A DNA stretch of 64,000 nt from positions 3,295,001 to 3,359,000 of the forward strand of contig JACSYO010001682.1 in NCBI GenBank assembly GCA_016806645.1, written 5' to 3'. The notes beneath the pieces are model-generated. The model worked only from the letters and a program-made list of their open reading frames with translations, was not told where the DNA came from and searched no databases. Every line of letters begins with the position of its first letter. The first letter of the stretch is position 1. This document shows, piece by piece, positions 62,662 through 64,000 of this stretch. The position numbers and the translations under genes were made by a program. The stretch comes from Ophiodon elongatus (Eukaryota; Chordata; Actinopteri; Perciformes; Hexagrammidae).

Positions 62662-64000
62662 GTACGTCTTTTATTTCTCGTAATCAATACATTTTATAGT
62701 CCTTAATTATAGCTTATCTACTCTATATATGCTAATAAAAGTTGTTTTTTGCTAATTTCCTGATGCATTGAGGTCAAGGCCACAAATGTTCATCTAGAAA
62801 ACATATTGAAGCACAAGAACATACAGCACAGATTAAACATTATAATCAGAGTATAATATAATAATCACAATGCTGTGTACTTTATGGGGTAACAGTAGTA
62901 GTCACATTAAAGTCACTTACTCACTCACCCAACAGTTCGTCATTCACAAGTCAGTAGGAAAAGCCTGTTATTCCCTGCAGTCTTGTACAACTGCTGAATC
63001 TTGTCAACGCGTTCACAGCTCAAATCATTTTAGACATTTCAGATGGCTGCTTGAGATGTTGAATGTTTTCTGCGAGAGTAGAAAATCCCTTAACAGGAAG
63101 TCTTCAGCACAACCAAGTCTTTCACACATCGTCCATCACTAACAGGTGGTATATTTTAACATATATAATCATTACAAAATCAACTGTAAAACCATTAATA
63201 TATTTTTCTGAGCATCATAAGCATTGAAAATTACTTGCAAGGAGAAAAAAGGCATTTGAGATTGAATTCAGCACAAATGTTTCAACACTACTGTGTCTTC
63301 ATCTAACATCTGTCAAATAACAGGCCTTAAATTAGTTCAAATCACACCAAGGACTTATAAACCAGTTGGTAGATAGGGAGTCAAATGGAAAGTTTATTTT
63401 TATTTTCCTGACATAGTTAAATATTCAGGAATATATATATATATTCTCGTATAGAAAGCCCAATGTCTCTTTAGGAGTTTAACTAAGCCAATAATTCTTA
63501 TATATGATACAAATTCCATAAGAAGCATTTAATAGCCAAGTAAAACAGCTGAGTATACAATTATGCATTGTGAGAGAAATTCAGGAACTTCTTCACCATT
63601 CTGTATTTCCAGTAGTTTTCCATTGCACACAATAAACATATATTTCTTTACATAAGCGTTCAAATTTTTTAAGTAGACATGAGTATAAGATGCCAACTTT
63701 TAGAATTGAAAATATTTTAAACACACGATAACTCAATGACCTCATGCTGCAATTTCTGTTTCTCTCTCTTCCCCTTTCTTCCATCCACTGATCCATCTAT
63801 TTATCTATTTATCCACACCAGTCTATATCTACGTAAACCCCCAGGGTGTCAATGTTTCCACTCTGGCATCACAAGCTGGACAGAGTCAACAATAACAAAA
63901 ACACACTCAGACGCATACAGAGTACTGCTGGGGAAAAAATAGCCAAGACAAATATGAGAAGACACTGTAGTCTTTTTTGTGTCATCGTGGCACTGTGTAT
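62662..64000 (+). other. scara5: scara5 intron downstream of collagen exon 2, truncated by window edge
   Basis: AT-rich sequence with a (TA)n patch at 63431-63444. No Gly-X-Y or SRCR-like cysteine-rich exon is visible, so the next exon lies to the right. Confidence 0.8.

Noticed and set aside
62431..62706. 91-codon frame over collagen exon 2
   Set aside because: It is in a different frame. The Gly-X-Y frame with phase 1 ends is the real one.

Overview
The window looks like a chromosomal segment of a ray-finned (teleost) fish. Evidence: split genes with GT-AG introns, long AT-rich introns and intergenic DNA, many long (CA)n/(GT)n tracts, and fragments of dispersed repeats typical of teleosts (hAT-like and Tc1-like DNA transposons, miniature elements, LINE and SINE pieces). 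There are no operons, CRISPR arrays or rRNA genes. Most open reading frames over 60 codons are chance or simple-repeat frames. The genes lie in short exons.

Two protein-coding genes can be supported. (1) On the minus strand, 14206-14930, is a very small three-exon gene for a 92-residue protein that is almost entirely one SAM (sterile alpha motif) domain, related by eye to SAMD10/SAMD12. None of its exons stands out as an ORF. It is found by matching splice sites, reading phases and the SAM fold pattern across three exons. (2) On the plus strand, 24399 to beyond the right edge, is the teleost orthologue of SCARA5 (scavenger receptor class A member 5, a type II membrane protein known as a ferritin receptor). 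Eight coding exons are present: cytoplasmic tail, transmembrane segment, glycosylated coiled-coil stalk (four exons packed at 51.5-52.7 kb) and the first two collagen exons. The rest of the collagen stalk and the SRCR domain should lie to the right.

Layout: 1-14.2 kb, no gene supported, with Tc1-like remnants, a nested pair of transposons at 13.1-13.9 kb and microsatellites. 14.2-14.9 kb, SAM gene (minus). 18.2-19.45 kb, two CpG-rich, splice-donor-bearing segments pointing away from each other, proposed as 5' exons/promoters of the SAM gene (left) and scara5 (right). 19.4-24.4 kb, intron 1 with a 590-bp hAT-like element whose 8-bp target duplications are intact. 24.5-51.5 kb, introns 2 and 3, repeat-rich. 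51.5-52.7 kb, stalk exons. 52.7-62.6 kb, introns 7 and 8, including an antisense LINE reverse-transcriptase remnant. 62.7-64 kb, intron 9.

The two genes are not known to act together. Their divergent arrangement only suggests a possible shared regulatory region. No new type of biological system was found. The least obvious item is the compact SAM-only gene.
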